64,000 nucleotides of DNA, taken from assembly GCA_033675265.1 (NCBI GenBank), contig JAUJYZ010001581.1:1-64000 (forward strand). Reading direction: 5' to 3'. The notes under the pieces are model-generated. The model was not told the DNA's origin, searched no databases, and saw only the letters and a list, made by a program, of their open reading frames with translations. Within the stretch, counting starts at the first letter, position 1. Each line of letters opens with the position of its first letter. Of the stretch, positions 54,308-64,000 are shown in pieces. The translations under genes and the position numbers were made by a program. The DNA comes from Actinostola sp. cb2023 (lineage: Eukaryota; Cnidaria; Anthozoa; Actiniaria; Actinostolidae).

Positions 54308-55516
54308 TTATTCATCATCACGTAACATCTTCTTCCTCTGCCAGTCAGCCCGTTTCTCTGCTTGTTCTCGGTTATTGGGCATGATTACGTTAGGGTCTCT
54401 GAAGGGTAATGGAGACTCATAGTAGTGTCCATCGACGCGACGAGTGCCTTGATCGGCGATGCTCAGGAACTCTTTATCTTCCTGTGATAAACTGCTATCG
54501 TCGGATGTCGAGGAGTGGTCGTTGACTGAGTCGAGCTCGAACATGGTCACAACTGACTGTGGGGTTATGACCTCTTTGATAGACTCTAGTTCTTGAACTG
54601 CTATTCTGTGACTAGAGGCGTTGCAATCCTGTGATGTAGCTTGTTCTACAATAGAGCTTTCTACAGAAATTTGGCCATGCATGGTTCCCAGCTGCAGGGT
54701 AGTCTTTATTCCTTCGACTGCTAATTGTTCCTTCAGGCCTTCAGTTATAAAACAGCCTGGACTTCCGTTATCATACGTGGTGACAGTATCAGTTCCATTT
54801 TTGGTCTTGACTTTGACGTGTAATATGACGTTGTTGTTTGTCTTTCGTGCACAACGTGAGTCTTTATCGACGTCTGTACACGTACTGCTTACACTCGTTG
54901 AAGCGACTTGCTTGTTGTCGTTAGTACCGTTATTCTCTTGACCCTTTACTTTGAAGTTGTCTATATGTAGCGCTGTAGGGTGTGGCTTGTTACACTTTTT
55001 ACACAGTCTCTTGTTGGTGTATCCCTTAGATTGATGGTTAGTTCCGTAGCAAGCGAAGCATAGATGCTTTTCTGTGATAAATTTCTTCCTTTCCTCCAAA
55101 GATTTCTTTACAAAGTCTTTGCAATCTTCCAGTTCATGTGACTTCTCACAGAGGGGGCACTTCGTTAACTTTCTCTGCTGTTGCGTGTACCCGGCCCCGT
55201 CAGGGCTATTGTTGAAACTGCCTAGAGATATTGCTAGGCTTCCGGTGACTCTCGATCTACCTTGAAATGGGGTTTTCCTCTTGATTTCTTCAGTAGATCT
55301 AACACTCTTTACTCTTTCGTCTAGTTTACTCAACGCTTCTTTGCTATATACAGGGTCGTTGTGTTGTTCATCTAGCAAGCATGGTTCGTTATCTTTACCT
55401 TGTGCAGATTTCTTCGCAGACGTTTCCTTGTGTTGCTCATCTAGCAAGCATGGTTCGTTATCTTTACCTTGTGCAGATTTCTTCGCAGACGTTTCCTTGT
55501 GTTGCTCATCTAGCAA
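54308..55516 (-). pseudogene. BEL/Pao 2 zinc knuckles and truncated protease
   Basis: After the last two or three 22-residue units comes a knuckle region (CPLCEKSHELEDC, CFACYGTNHQSKGYTNKRLC, CKKCNKPHPTALH) and the first part of a retropepsin-like domain (TTYDNGSPGCFI, where DNGS replaces the usual DSGA/DTGA). It then diverges into an acidic stretch (DDSSLSQEDKEFLS) and stops at 54308. The asparagine in the catalytic triad suggests that the protease is inactive or misread. Knuckles would bind element RNA. Confidence 0.75.
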
Positions 55517-57680
55517 GCATGGTTCGTTATCCTTACCATGTGCAGATTTTTCGCAGCCGTTTCCTTGTGTTGCTCATCTAGCAAGCATAGTTCGTTATCC
55601 TTACCATGTGCAGATTTCGCAGCCGTTTCGTTGTGTTGCTCATCTAGCAAACATAGTTCGTTATCCTTACCATGTGCAGATTTCGCAGCCGTTTCGATGT
55701 GTTGCTCATCTAGCAAGCATAGTTCGTTATCCTTACCATGTGCAGATTTCGCAGCCGTTTCGTTGTGTTGCTCATCTAGCAAGCATGGTACGTTATCCTT
55801 ACCATGTGCAGATTTCGCAGACGTTTCGTTGTGTTGCTCATCTAGCAAGCATAGTTCGTTATCTTTACCATGTGCAGATTTCGCAGCCGTTTCGTTGTGT
55901 TGCTCATCTAGCAAGCATAGTACGTTATCCTTACCATGTGCAGATTTCGCAGCCGTTTCGTTGTGTTGCTCATCTAGCAAGCATGGTACGTTATCCTTAC
56001 CATGTGCAGATTTCGCAGCCGTTTCGTTGTGTTGCTCATCTAGCAAGCATGGTACGTTATCTTTACCATGTGCAGATTTCGCAGCCGTTTCCTTGTGTTG
56101 CTCATCTGGCAAGCATGGTACGTTATCTTTACCATGTGCAGATTTCGCAGCCGTTTCCTTGTGTTGCTCATCTGGCAAGCATAGTACGTTATCTTTACCA
56201 TGTGCAGACTCTTTCGTCTAGTTTACTCAACGCTTCTTTGCTATATACAGGGTCGTTGTGTTGTTCATCTAGCAAGCATGGTTCGTTATCTTTACCTTGT
56301 GCAGATTTCTTCGCAGACGTTTCCTTGTGTTGCTCATCTAGCAAGCATGGTGCGTTATCTTTACCTTGTGCAGATTTCTTCGCAGACGTTTCCTTGTGTT
56401 GCTCATCTAGCAAGCATGGTTCGTTATCTTTACCATGTGTAGATTTCTTCGCAGACGTTTCCTTGTGTTGCTCATCTAGCAAGCATGGTTCGTTATCTTT
56501 ACCATGTGCAGATTTCGCAGACGTTTCGATGTGTTGCTCATCTAGCAAACATAGTTCGTTATCCTTACCATGTGCAGATTTCGCAGCCGTTTCGATGTGT
56601 TGCTCATCTAGCAAGCATAGTTCGTTATCCTTACCATGTGCAGATTTCGCAGCCGTTTCGTTGTGTTGCTCATCTAGCAAGCATGGTACGTTATCCTTAC
56701 CATGTGCAGATTTCGCAGACGTTTCGTTGTGTTGCTCATCTAGCAAGCATAGTTCGTTATCTTTACCATGTGCAGATTTCGCAGCCGTTTCGTTGTGTTG
56801 CTCATCTAGCAAGCATAGTACGTTATCCTTACCATGTGCAGATTTCGCAGCCGTTTCGTTGTGTTGCTCATCTAGCAAGCATGGTACGTTATCCTTACCA
56901 TGTGCAGATTTCGCAGCCGTTTCGTTGTGTTGCTCATCTAGCAAGCATGGTACGTTATCTTTACCATGTGCAGATTTCGCAGCGCAGCCGTTTCCTTGTG
57001 TTGCTCATCTGGCAAGCATGGTACGTTATCTTTACCATGTGCAGATTTCGCAGCCGTTTCCTTGTGTTGCTCATCTGGCAAGCATAGTACGTTATCTTTA
57101 CCATGTGCAGATTTCGCAGCCGTTTCGTTGCGTTGCTCATCTAGCAAGCATAGTACGTTATCCTTACCATGTGCAGATTTCGCAGCCGTTTCGTTGTGTT
57201 GCTCATCTAGCAAGCATGGTACGTTATCCTTACCATGTGCAGATTTCGCAGCCGTTTCGTTGTGTTGCTCATCTGGCAAGCATGGTACGTTATCTTTACC
57301 ATGTGCAGATTTCGCAGCCGTTTCCTTGTGTTGCTCATCTGGCAAGCATAGTACGTTATCTTTACCATGTGCAGATTTCGCAGCCGTTTCGTTGTGTTGC
57401 TCATCTAGCAAGCATAGTACGTTATCTTTACCATGTGCAGATTTCGCAGACGTTTCGTTGTGTTGCTCATCTAGCAAGCATAGTACGTTATCTTTACCAT
57501 GTGCAGATTTCGCAGCCGTTTCGTTGTGTTGCTCATCTGGCAAGCATAGTACGTTATCTTTACTATGTGCAGATTTCGCAGCCGTTTCGTTGTGTTGCTC
57601 ATCTAGCAAGCATAGTACGTTATCTTTACCATGTGCAGATTTCGCAGCCGTTTCCTTGTGTTGCTCATCTAGCAATAATC
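55370..57680 (-). repeat. 66-bp (22-residue) coding tandem array, about 33 units
   Basis: The unit reads LLDEQHNETAAKSAHGKDNV plus two variable residues (the last is Cys). Variants are H(N/K/I)ET, A(A/S)AK or SAKKSA(H/Q)G, and N(V/E)(P/L)C. Single-base changes split it into several frames on minus (55510-56178, 56195-56944, 56938 on). A boundary sequence (NDPVYSKEALSKLDERV) occurs at 55316-55370 and again at 56212-56270, so a block of about 0.9 kb was itself duplicated. The plus strand is also open for 807 codons, purely because the unit is 22 codons long. Confidence 0.95.
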
Positions 57681-59304
57681 CAGTTTCGGACGTACTTTTC
57701 GTAATTGTTTTATCGGTTATAGCACCGACTGTTCCATTTTGTTCGTTAACGTTGTTACCGACTACTTCGTTGCGCTTTGTTGCTTCGGTTTCGTTGTGTA
57801 GTTCGGTTCGTTCTGCTGGTGTGGCGTGAAGACTGGTGCGGACTTGCGCTAACGCATTGCTTTGAACACCTTCGTCGAGTCTCGTTGAAACTTCGCTGGG
57901 ACACGGTTCCCTTTGTTCAGTAGTGTCATGACGTTTCGTTGCGTTACGTTCCTTTGGTTGGTCATAACACACTGAGGGTTGTTCAGCTACAGTTTCAAGA
58001 CGTTTCTGGTCGTTTACTTGTTTCTGTGTTTCGCTAAGTTCTTTCGTTAATGTTCCGTTATCTATTGCACTTTGTACATCAGACAAGTCTGCCTGTCTAT
58101 GATCTTTTACATTGGCACCGACCATTTCGTCGTTTTTCGTTGTTTTGTTTTCGTTATATGGTGCGGTGAGTTCTTTCGTTACATTAGTTGAATGACAATG
58201 GTTTTCTTGTGTCTTTAGGTTAACGAGTTGTCCTCCAGTTGGTTCAGCTACCGTCTCGCCACGACGCCTTTCGTTGACTTGCGTTGGTGCGTCGTCTTGA
58301 TTTCCATCGTTGTGGTTCGTTGAGACATTGTCAGGGGGTGATTTGAGTTGTTTCGTTATTGTGTCGTGACATTTCGTTTCGTAATCCTTCGTTGGCGGGT
58401 TGTCAAGACACGTTTCGTTGACTTCCGTTATCACTTCCGGGCAATTCATTTCGTTGCATTCCGTTGTAGCTTCACGATGCTTCGTTCCGTTGCGTTCCGT
58501 TGTAGCGTCATGATGCTTCGTTTCGTTGCGTTCCGTTGTAGCTTCATGATGCTTCGTTTCGTTGCGTTCCGTTGTAGCGTCATGATGCTTCGTTTCGTTG
58601 CCTTCCGTTGTAGCTTCATGATGCTTCGTTTCGTTGCGTTCCGTTGTAGCTTCATGATGCTTCGTTTCGTTTCGTTCCGTTGTAGCGTCATGATGCTCCG
58701 TTTCGTTTCGTTGTAGCGTCATGATGTTTCTTTTCGTTGCCTTCGTTGTAGCTTCATGATGCTTCGATTCGTTGCGTTCCGTTGTAGCCCCATGATGCTT
58801 CGTTTCGTTCCGTTCCGTTGTAGCGTCATGATGCTTCGTTTCGTTGCGTTCCGCTGTAGCTTCATGATGCTTCGTTTCGTTGCCTTCCGTTGTAGCTTCA
58901 TGATGCTTCGTTTCGTTGGCTTCCGTTGTAGCTTCATGATGCTTCGTTTCGTTGCGTTCCGTTGCAGCGTCATGATGCTCCGTTTCGTTGCGTTCCGATG
59001 TATCATCGACGTTGGATGTGACTCCACCCGAAGCTTGCATAATGTATACCGATAGGGGTGTGGTCTTTATGAGGGGGGTGCCTGAGAGTAGACTCGTCTC
59101 TTCGGCGTTGATCGTCGCGTAGACTTCTTTCCTTGCACGTGACTTAGCAATCTCAGTCTCTAGTTTAAGCTCTTCTGCAGCAGCTTGAAGCTCGAGTTTT
59201 TTCTTTAACAGTGACTTTCCAGCAATCATTTCAGCTAGTTTGAGGTCTTCTGCCTCAGCTTGAAGCTTGAGTTTGTTCTTTAACAGTGACTTTTCAGCAA
59301 TCAT
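57681..59304 (-). pseudogene. Charged middle region with 12-residue repeats
   Basis: On minus, an N-terminal part with two copies of a coiled-coil unit (LKLAEMIAEKSLLKNKLKLQ) leads to about 16 copies of TERNETKHHEAT-type 12-residue repeats (36 bp; 58440-59010). A long Asn/Thr/Glu-rich spacer then leads into the 22-residue array. Nothing resembling the usual DUF1759 gag domain is seen in this region. The frame is continuous from 59304 to 56938. Confidence 0.8.
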
Positions 59305-59353
59305 TTCAGCTAGTTTGAGGCGCTCTCTTTCTCTGGCCGAAGTTCCTGAGTTA

Positions 59354-59776
59354 CTAGATTGTATAGTCGAACGTGACGAACGTGATGGTTTTGATAAGAT
59401 GGGTCGTTTTCTCCATCAGTCGATCAGCTCTGAGTCGTTGTTCTGCCAGTGATATCCATTTCAATACTTGTTGTCTAAATTTTAAAGACCCACATTGCTT
59501 TGACACAAAATGATCGATTTCATTATCCTGATCCACATCCGACGTCAGTTCTTTGATAAACAATTCATGAGATCGTTGGGCATACTCAAGTAATTCGTCT
59601 AATTCGAAGAGACTTGTTTTCACTAGGTGTAAGTTTTCTTCGTCGATCAAAAGCGCCGTTAGTCTAGTCTTTTGTCGCGTCACTGTCGACAAGGCTGTTT
59701 GTCTATCGTTCTTTAGACGGCGAATTCTTCCTTCCTTTGCCTTCTCCGTCAGAATTCTTTCTCTCGGTTGATCCAT
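59354..59776 (-). pseudogene. BEL/Pao 2 gag N-terminus
   Basis: The frame starts at the ATG at 59776, 40 bp inside the 5' LTR edge. It encodes 140 residues with basic and helical stretches (MDQPRERILTEKAKEGRIRR, LFELDELLEYAQRSHELFI), typical of the leader helices of BEL gag. It goes out of frame before the coiled-coil repeats at 59304, so a frameshift near 59350 separates it from the rest. Confidence 0.75.
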
Positions 59777-59815
59777 AGCAGATTAACGAGGTCATATGAA
59801 CTTTTGTAAACTTAA

Positions 59816-60144
59816 TGTAGGTGCATGAGGCGTTCTTTGGGGTAAATAACTTGAATACTCGCTCTTTCGTGTTTCACTGATGTACACATTCTTTATTATC
59901 TAAATGTACGTTCTCGGTCGCGAAGCGGTTTACAAACTGTAAAGGTAAATAAGGACTACATTCACTAAAACGTTTGAATTATCTGAAACCATAGAAAAGA
60001 CTTACATTATATTCTCCATATGCTTTACGTCCTACATTCCTTCAAACCTCGACTAAACTCTCTTCAACCATGTGCCGACTGTCACGTACTCTCACCTAGT
60101 CCCTCTCGGCCGGATCATGCCCGGGCCTGTCTGCGGCAGTAACA
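59816..60144 (-). repeat. 5' LTR of BEL/Pao element 2
   Basis: Starts TGTAGGTGCATGAGG and ends GCGGCAGTAACA, followed by the AGCCA duplication. Confidence 0.95.
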
Positions 60145-60239
60145 AGCCAAGTAGATATTACTAGACACTTATAATTCCATTGTTTTCTTTTGATTTGACT
60201 ATATTAATCACTAATTATTAGATTTTGTTTCACGGGTTA

Positions 60240-60391
60240 GAGTGATTCCAATAAACCTGGCCACCACTAATTAGCTGTCAGTGTTTATTAGATGCAAATT
60301 AAGAAACAAAAGAAAGCAAAAGAGTGATCGAGTGTCTAATAGTGTGTATTGGTGTAGTTAGTAATTGCCCAGGTGTATTGGAATCACACTC
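60240..60391. mobile_element. 152-bp MITE with GAGTGATTCCAATA ends
   Basis: GAGTGATTCCAATAAACC and GGTGTATTGGAATCACACTC form the ends, with TA on both sides (60238-60239, 60392-60393), inside the hAT-like MITE. Confidence 0.85.
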
Positions 60392-60408
60392 TAAGTGCCA
60401 CAACTCTA

Positions 60409-60777
60409 ATATTAAATAATAATATCAATTAGTAATAAGCTAATAAATATACTAATTAATAAATCATAGAAATTAGCTTAATAAGCTACTTGGCTGGGCA
60501 GTTTGTTCCACTCCTGTTACAAGGTTCTTGGAAAGAATGAGTATTAAAAAAAGCATGTATATATGTTATGATTGTGTCTTCGGATTTTGGGCTTCCTGTG
60601 GTGTACATGTGCTCAAAGATTAAGAAACGCAAGAAATTCGGTTACAAATCAACCTAAGCGCAGCAGGTTATAGTTTTCTCTAGCTTTCTATAGATATTTC
60701 GTATTTCTAAAGTAATATTTGTCTCAAATTTTAAGCTTTGAAAAATTTCGATTTTGCGAACGAGGTAAATTACAGTG
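60409..60777. other. No gene seen
   Basis: AT-rich spacer between the MITE and the right arm of the large inverted repeat. Confidence 0.55.
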
Positions 60778-61489
60778 CATCGTGTCCTTATTTTGTACAC
60801 AACAACTTTGGAGGCAAAGATACAAAGATCCAGAGCATGTACACCCACCATATTCAACACAGTCGATGATTATTACCTTCTAAGCAGAACCTCCTTTTTT
60901 GAAGTAACCATTACTTAATTTAGCTTCTCTAGAAAGCCGAGACCTTCACCCGGTCGAAAGATTTCGCTCTCCATTTTGATGACCATCAAGACTAAAACTC
61001 CGAAAAAAACACTTAATCATTGCATTACTTTTATCTCGGTAAAGATATTCTTACACATTAATACCTCTAGATACTAAAAATATATACATGTAGACTGTAC
61101 ATGTAGATCTGAACAGAATGTTGAGCGTTTTGTAGTCGGTATCAAGAAGACCAGATTGGCCGCCATACTGCAGCTAGCTGTGACGTCACACTGGTTACTA
61201 TGAGTCGGCCACTTTTGAACAATAGAGTCACCTCCTCCCTCCTGGATTCATCTAAACTGATATTTAATAATTTCCGATGGAAAAAGAAAATCACAAATTT
61301 GTAGGTAAGAGATGTCTGTGACACTGCGGTCATGCGCACTGAACACCACAACTAGTCCCACATTTGAAAGAGGTATTGTGGGTGTTAGTAGGAACCTAGT
61401 AATATTATATTACAAAATTTCCTATGGGAAGGACAGTGATACTAAAACTGAGACCTTTGCATACAGGCCTGTGTTTCTGGTGGTCAGTT

Positions 61490-61565
61490 ATAGAACTGAT
61501 TAATGAAACATGAGTGTTATAGCTAAAAGTGATAGAACACTCATGTTTTATTAATCAGTTCTAAC
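61490..61565. repeat. Hairpin with ~30-bp arms
   Basis: ATAGAACTGATTAATGAAACATGAGTG pairs with CACTCATGTTTTATTAATCAGTTCTA. Looser complementarity continues outward (CCTTTGCATACAGG against CTGTATACGGGTATAAAGG). Confidence 0.85.
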
Positions 61566-61649
61566 TAAATCCTTGAAGGACTGGTCTGTATACGGGTATA
61601 AAGGTCCATGCACCTGTCCAAATGGACAGCTCCCATTGGCCTAACGGCT

Positions 61650-62215
61650 CATTAATTATTCATTTTATTTTATTTTTTATTTTAATTTTATTTTCAAGAT
61701 TCGCCCATAAGGCAGGTGTTGTACAATAGGACACGAAGTCCCCTTTAAAATGCAATACACCACGTCCCACCCAATAAGAAGATTACTCAGTATACCCGAC
61801 CCCTGATGAAAAATTCCCAATATGAAAAAAATATATGAAAAATTAATATATATGAATATAAATTCACTTAAGGTGAAAAATAAGCTATATATAAACTAAC
61901 ATCTACAAACAGACATGACATTAATGTGTCGACACTTAGGACAGACTATCTTATAGGTACGGATATTATCAGGGTCAAAAACAGTAATTAATCTATTATG
62001 ATAAAGTGATAGAAGCTTACTTTTAAAGGGTCCAACAGATGTACAAGACTTAATATCAATTGACAAAGAATTCCATAAGGGAACAATTCTAACAAAAAAA
62101 GAATCCCTGAAAAGAGAAGTTTTAGAGCTAAGTAAATTAAGGATAAGGCCTGATTTCGAGTTACGGGTATGACTGTAACCGTAAGTTTTAGAAGGGCATT
62201 TATAAGGGCGAGCCG
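61650..62215 (-). pseudogene. 3' end of a LINE (CR1/L2-like) retrotransposon
   Basis: On minus, 62215-61896 is open without an ATG and reads YGYSHTRNSKSGLILNLL, FRDSFFVRIVPLWNSL and GPFKSKLLSLYHNRL, then CPKCRHINVMSVC and a stop at 61896-61898. The RDSFFVR..LWNSL..FK..L pattern is the usual C-terminus of non-LTR reverse transcriptases. An A-rich tail of AAAATAAA units (complement at 61665-61700) ends the 3' non-coding part. It is 5'-truncated, as is common. Assignment to CR1/L2 rather than another clade is tentative. Confidence 0.65.
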
Positions 62216-62484
62216 TAGGCTAGCCTTTTTGATGCCCATAAAGGTCAGACGCGAATATTTGAACTCACTTTGATTTGACTGAGAATATCAAAGTTAATGC
62301 TCAAAAATTATTTATGAATTTCAAAATGCTCGTGATACAGCGACTCGTATTTGAAACATTACTTCAAATCATAGTTAAAAAGACCAAAGGTTCAAAGGTT
62401 TTTATTTTCCACACAATATTTTAAATCACAAGTACATAATTGGTTGGACTACTATACTGAAAAAAAGTTGATTTTAATAGTTCA

Positions 62485-62614
62485 TTATCTCTGTTTCAAA
62501 ACGAGTCTACGTGCGAAACCTTTCATATGAAAATGAGTTTTATTTACATGAAAAAGGAAAACTGATTTGCATAAGAAAGGTTTCGCACGTAGACTCGTTT
62601 TGAAACAGAGATAA
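62485..62614. mobile_element. Foldback MITE (TTATCTCTGTTTCAAAACG)
   Basis: Perfect arms of 38 bp (TTATCTCTGTTTCAAAACG...GAAACCTTTC and its complement) around a 54-bp loop. Confidence 0.9.
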
Positions 62615-62880
62615 AAGGAACTCGGAAATGGACTATTGGAACGTCAACAAAACTACCAAGTGAAAATAAGTGATTGAGGAGCACGAAGCAGCTTGCCCCT
62701 TCAACTGTTTGCAATAAAAACGCTTGACTTATGTGACCAAGAGTAAACGGGAAACCATTTTGCTTTGTTCGGAGGTGAATAACGAATTAGGAAATTCCAA
62801 GATTGAGTAGCTAATCAGAGCGCGTGGAAAGTACTATTCACTTATGTGTGGTGATATACTACATGTAAGTATAGGCAATA

Positions 62881-63032
62881 GGACTACATGCTGTCCAATT
62901 TGGAAATAATTGGGTGAAAAAAATTCCGAGGACTGCCAAAATATGGACGAGGCCATAGGCCGAGTCCATAATTTGGCAGTCAGAGGAATTTTTTGAATTA
63001 AATTATTTCCAAATTGGACAGGCACGTAGTCC
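62881..63032. mobile_element. Foldback MITE (GGACTACATGCTGTCC)
   Basis: Arms GGACTAC...TGTCCAATTTGGAAATAATT and the complement ending ACGTAGTCC, with a second inner stem (ACTGCCAAA...TTTGGCAGT). A further short palindrome (CTGTCCAAATTAATAATTTGG) follows at 63050-63077. Confidence 0.85.
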
Positions 63033-63079
63033 TGTTAGTCCATACGAAAACTGTCCAAATTAATAATTTGGACAGTTTG

Positions 63080-64000
63080 AAAAATATGAAAATAATACCA
63101 TAGGTGCTTGTATGGGAGTATAGATAGATGATACAATTATGATGAATATTCAGGCTAAAATAACCCTCTGTCCTCAAAATCCAATTTAAACTTTGTGCCT
63201 CCCCTCCCACCCCGCTAAATAGTGAGTGACGGGTCTTTAGATTGTCTAAATTATTGATACTTGTTGTTTTGCATGAGTTGTTCCGTCTGAGTTTTACTCT
63301 CTCCAAGACTGTTGCAATCACTTTGAAGGTAAGATATAATAACAACAAACCTTATATTGCCATCGGTCTTTCTACCACGGTTACTGCACCGACATCGATC
63401 ATTTACCAGCTATTGTACCGTGAAGACATTCATTCCAATCTGACCGAGAAAACTAATAGATTGATTGACTATAGATACAAATATATTTCTGTAGTTTATT
63501 GTGGTCTGCCAATATTATCATGGCCGGGTATCGATCGCTTGGATGCAAAACTGAACGATCAAGCGAAACACTGAAACAATTATGTAAAAAAACAAAGTTC
63601 TACTTTCTTGCTGAGTATAGAACTTGATTGCCTTGTTTATCTAGTCAAGTTCGATCGATTCAGACGATTTAGTTTTGTCTCCAAAGATGTTCTCAGTGCT
63701 GAACAACTTCGTATAAACTACTTAGCTGACATCGCACACCTGCATCTATTAGTAACTACACAATCAAACCAAGAGTGTTGTAGATTTGCATAAGTGTAGG
63801 TATTGTACAGTCAGTCTTGATGGGAAGTTTGTCAAGGTTATTGGAAATTCGTTTACGGCTGTCATTTTGTTGAATCAAGTAAGAAAACAGTGTAAATTGA
63901 CATTCTTTCTCGTCATGTTGTTGAATACATAAGCGCTAGCCTTGGGCTGGGGTATTTATGACTCCGAGGGTTTTATCACTTTGATTACTTTATTTATTTT
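63080..64000. other. No recognised gene
   Basis: A plus-strand frame at 63242-63574 and another at 63608-63793 are open but have no domain I know and lie in low-complexity AT-rich DNA. I do not call them genes. Confidence 0.5.

Larger units (their letters stand above)
53435..60144 (-). mobile_element. BEL/Pao retrotransposon 2, RT-less, with amplified coding repeats
   Basis: LTRs of about 328 bp (TGTAGGTGCATGAGG...GCGGCAGTAACA) at 53435-53762 and 59816-60144 are nearly identical. The 5-bp duplication AGCCA flanks them (53430-53434, 60145-60149). On the minus strand the order is gag-like N-terminus, 12-residue array, spacer, 22-residue array, zinc knuckles, protease start, and then a jump directly to the DUF5641-like tail of integrase. 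Reverse transcriptase, RNase H and the DDE core are missing, so it must be non-autonomous. Near-identical LTRs indicate recent insertion. Confidence 0.9.
53395..60408. mobile_element. hAT-like MITE, split by BEL/Pao element 2 and a smaller MITE
   Basis: The left end TAGAGTGATGGCACTTAACC and the right end (complement TAGAGTTGTGGCACTTA) match. CCCGTGAAAC near the left pairs with GTTTCACGGG at 60228-60237. Without the two insertions the element would be about 150 bp. TAGxG...GGCA-type ends suggest hAT, but an 8-bp duplication is not clear. Confidence 0.6.
51866..61247. mobile_element. Unclassified element or inverted-repeat block with ~0.48-kb arms
   Basis: Arms 51866-52355 and 60778-61247 are inverted copies running from ATCCAGGAGGGAGG to AATAAGGACACGATG, with moderate divergence. 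The interior holds a C-tract repeat, a hAT-like MITE and BEL/Pao element 2, and nothing that looks like a gene of the outer element. No target duplication was recognised. It may be a non-autonomous element with long TIRs or two opposed copies of a repeat. Confidence 0.6.

Noticed and set aside
55370..57680. CRISPR-like appearance of regular repeats
   Set aside because: Units are directly tandem with no unique spacers, code for protein and lie between LTRs in an intron-containing genome.
55281..57704. 807-codon open frame on the plus strand
   Set aside because: It is the antisense reading of the 66-bp array. A 22-codon unit without stops in a given frame stays open however often it is repeated, and the minus strand has the domain context (zinc knuckles, protease) of a retroelement.
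58348..59055. Plus-strand frames with MMLRFVAFRCS repeats
   Set aside because: Antisense of the 36-bp coding repeat of BEL/Pao element 2.

Overview
The window looks like animal genomic DNA, probably from a marine invertebrate and most likely a cnidarian; this is inference. It is AT-rich, carries introns with GT...AG borders, and is dense in element families common in such genomes: BEL/Pao retrotransposons, THAP-type transposases, TTAA-inserting DNA transposons, pogo-type MITEs and Polinton-like virus-derived elements. I see no convincing ordinary host gene. Almost every coding stretch belongs to a mobile or virus-like element, and many elements sit inside others.

Layout: 1-3996 holds nested MITEs, a large inverted repeat and the 3' end of a retroelement on the minus strand. 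3997-9467 is a compact virus-like element with ~0.9 kb terminal inverted repeats (TIRs), a FtsK/HerA-type packaging ATPase, a small core-type protein broken by an insertion, and an acidic cysteine-rich protein. 9579-16641 is a TTAA-flanked DNA transposon (Kolobok-like by inference) carrying a multi-exon P2X7-C-like gene and an opposite-strand transposase remnant. 16646-21076 is a second TTAA-flanked element with 732-bp TIRs, joined directly to the first. 21081-23759 is gene-free and ends in a telomere-like 52-bp minisatellite. That minisatellite received a BEL/Pao element (23760-29933, TSD GTATT) and a two-gene THAP-DDE plus YqaJ transposon (30450-36983, TATA duplication). 37.2-42.5 kb is packed with MITEs and palindromes.

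42544-50495 is the standout: a 7.95-kb element with 2.6-kb TIRs, a perfect 6-bp target duplication (TAGAAA) and AGTAGTA termini that match those of the 3997-9467 element. Each TIR carries two genes (a zf-GRF protein and a ~300-residue protein of unknown function), and the unique core holds three more. The two elements look like related, reduced Polinton/adintovirus-like genomes. No DNA polymerase, integrase or capsid gene is visible in either. 

51866-61247 is bounded by ~0.48-kb inverted repeats. Inside it, a hAT-like MITE was hit by a second BEL/Pao element (53435-60144, TSD AGCCA). That element has lost reverse transcriptase and most of integrase, and carries two amplified coding repeat arrays (22-residue and 12-residue units). 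The end of the window has a LINE 3' fragment and several hairpin MITEs.

The elements do not form a host pathway. The genes cooperate only within each element: packaging and core proteins in the virus-like elements, transposase plus YqaJ nuclease in the THAP element, and gag-pol in the retroelements. Most copies are visibly decayed by frameshifts, in-frame stops or nested insertions. Positions of frameshifts and splice sites were read by eye and may be off by a few bases.
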